A stretch of DNA of 5,858 nt from a bacterium (lineage in GTDB: Bacteria; Oederibacteriota; PGYV01; DSBP01), in NCBI GenBank assembly GCA_011049465.1, contig DSBP01000002.1:1-5858 (forward strand), written 5' to 3'. A model generated the notes under the pieces. The model made no database searches. It saw only the letters and a program-made list of their open reading frames with translations, and had not been told where the DNA came from. Each line of letters begins with the position of its first letter. Position 1 is the first letter of the stretch. Position numbers and translations under genes: made by a program. Of this stretch, positions 5,752 through 5,858 are shown piece by piece.

Positions 5752-5858
5752 TTAGCCAAACCCAAGGACCATTTGTCTTGTATCGGCATCAATGTTTCCA
5801 TCGGCTTTGTAGGGGTCATTTAACCAGTCCCATAGATTCCTTCTGCTGAATAAATTCA
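5752..5858 (-). CDS. C-terminal end of an unidentified protein (cut by window edge)
   Basis: The frame is open from the right edge to a TAA stop (complement of 5752-5754) and gives 34 residues containing SRRNLWDWLNDPYKADG and ending TRQMVLGFG. The residue mix (Trp, Asp, Pro, Tyr, balanced charges) and lack of stops look like a genuine protein terminus. The other two frames of this strand stop within about 15 codons of the edge. I do not recognise the family. The short segment DPYKADGNIDAD superficially recalls a calcium-binding loop, but that is too little to assign. It lies directly beside the repeat region, so a transposase or cargo gene is possible but unsupported. Confidence 0.6.
   Translation of the reverse strand, partial: NLFSRRNLWDWLNDPYKADGNIDADTRQMVLGFG

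Overview
The window holds a compact four-gene operon on the + strand (promoter near 182-210, genes from 237 to 4494), a convergent lipoprotein gene on the - strand (4495-5175), a gene-poor, repeat-bearing stretch (about 5176-5751), and the C-terminal end of an unidentified - strand gene running off the right edge (5752-5858). Gene ends are packed tightly: gaps of 1 and 4 bases, a 4-base ATGA overlap, and two convergent stop codons that abut with no base between them.

The host looks like a diderm (outer-membrane-bearing) bacterium with mid-range GC. The coding sequence is Lys/Glu-rich and uses ATA, AGG and AGA codons freely. There is a lipobox protein with an outer-membrane-type +2 residue, and there are strong Shine-Dalgarno sites. 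This would suit an uncultivated lineage such as Omnitrophota, Elusimicrobiota or Goldbacteria-type bacteria, but that placement is a guess from style, not from a marker gene.

Operon: the first two genes encode tandem paralogues that I do not recognise (300 and 373 aa). Each has a charged coiled-coil N-terminal half and a shared C-terminal domain of about 145 residues, joined by a repeated RKKEELLRKI-type module. The third gene is a clear dGTP triphosphohydrolase (HD domain, 402 aa). The fourth, translationally coupled to it, is a radical SAM enzyme with a SPASM-like, Cys-rich C-terminal part (340 aa). Together they could form a functional unit: two structural or scaffold-like coiled-coil proteins, a nucleotide-pool enzyme and a radical SAM enzyme. 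The sequence shows only co-transcription, not a shared job.

Right part: the lipoprotein resembles DUF4136-type outer-membrane lipoproteins. Beyond it, between 5331 and 5696, lie a 63-base direct repeat (two copies, about 84% identical), a third related arm in inverted orientation, and a perfect 7-bp hairpin. This looks like a miniature mobile or REP-like element, or a remnant of one, rather than a gene.
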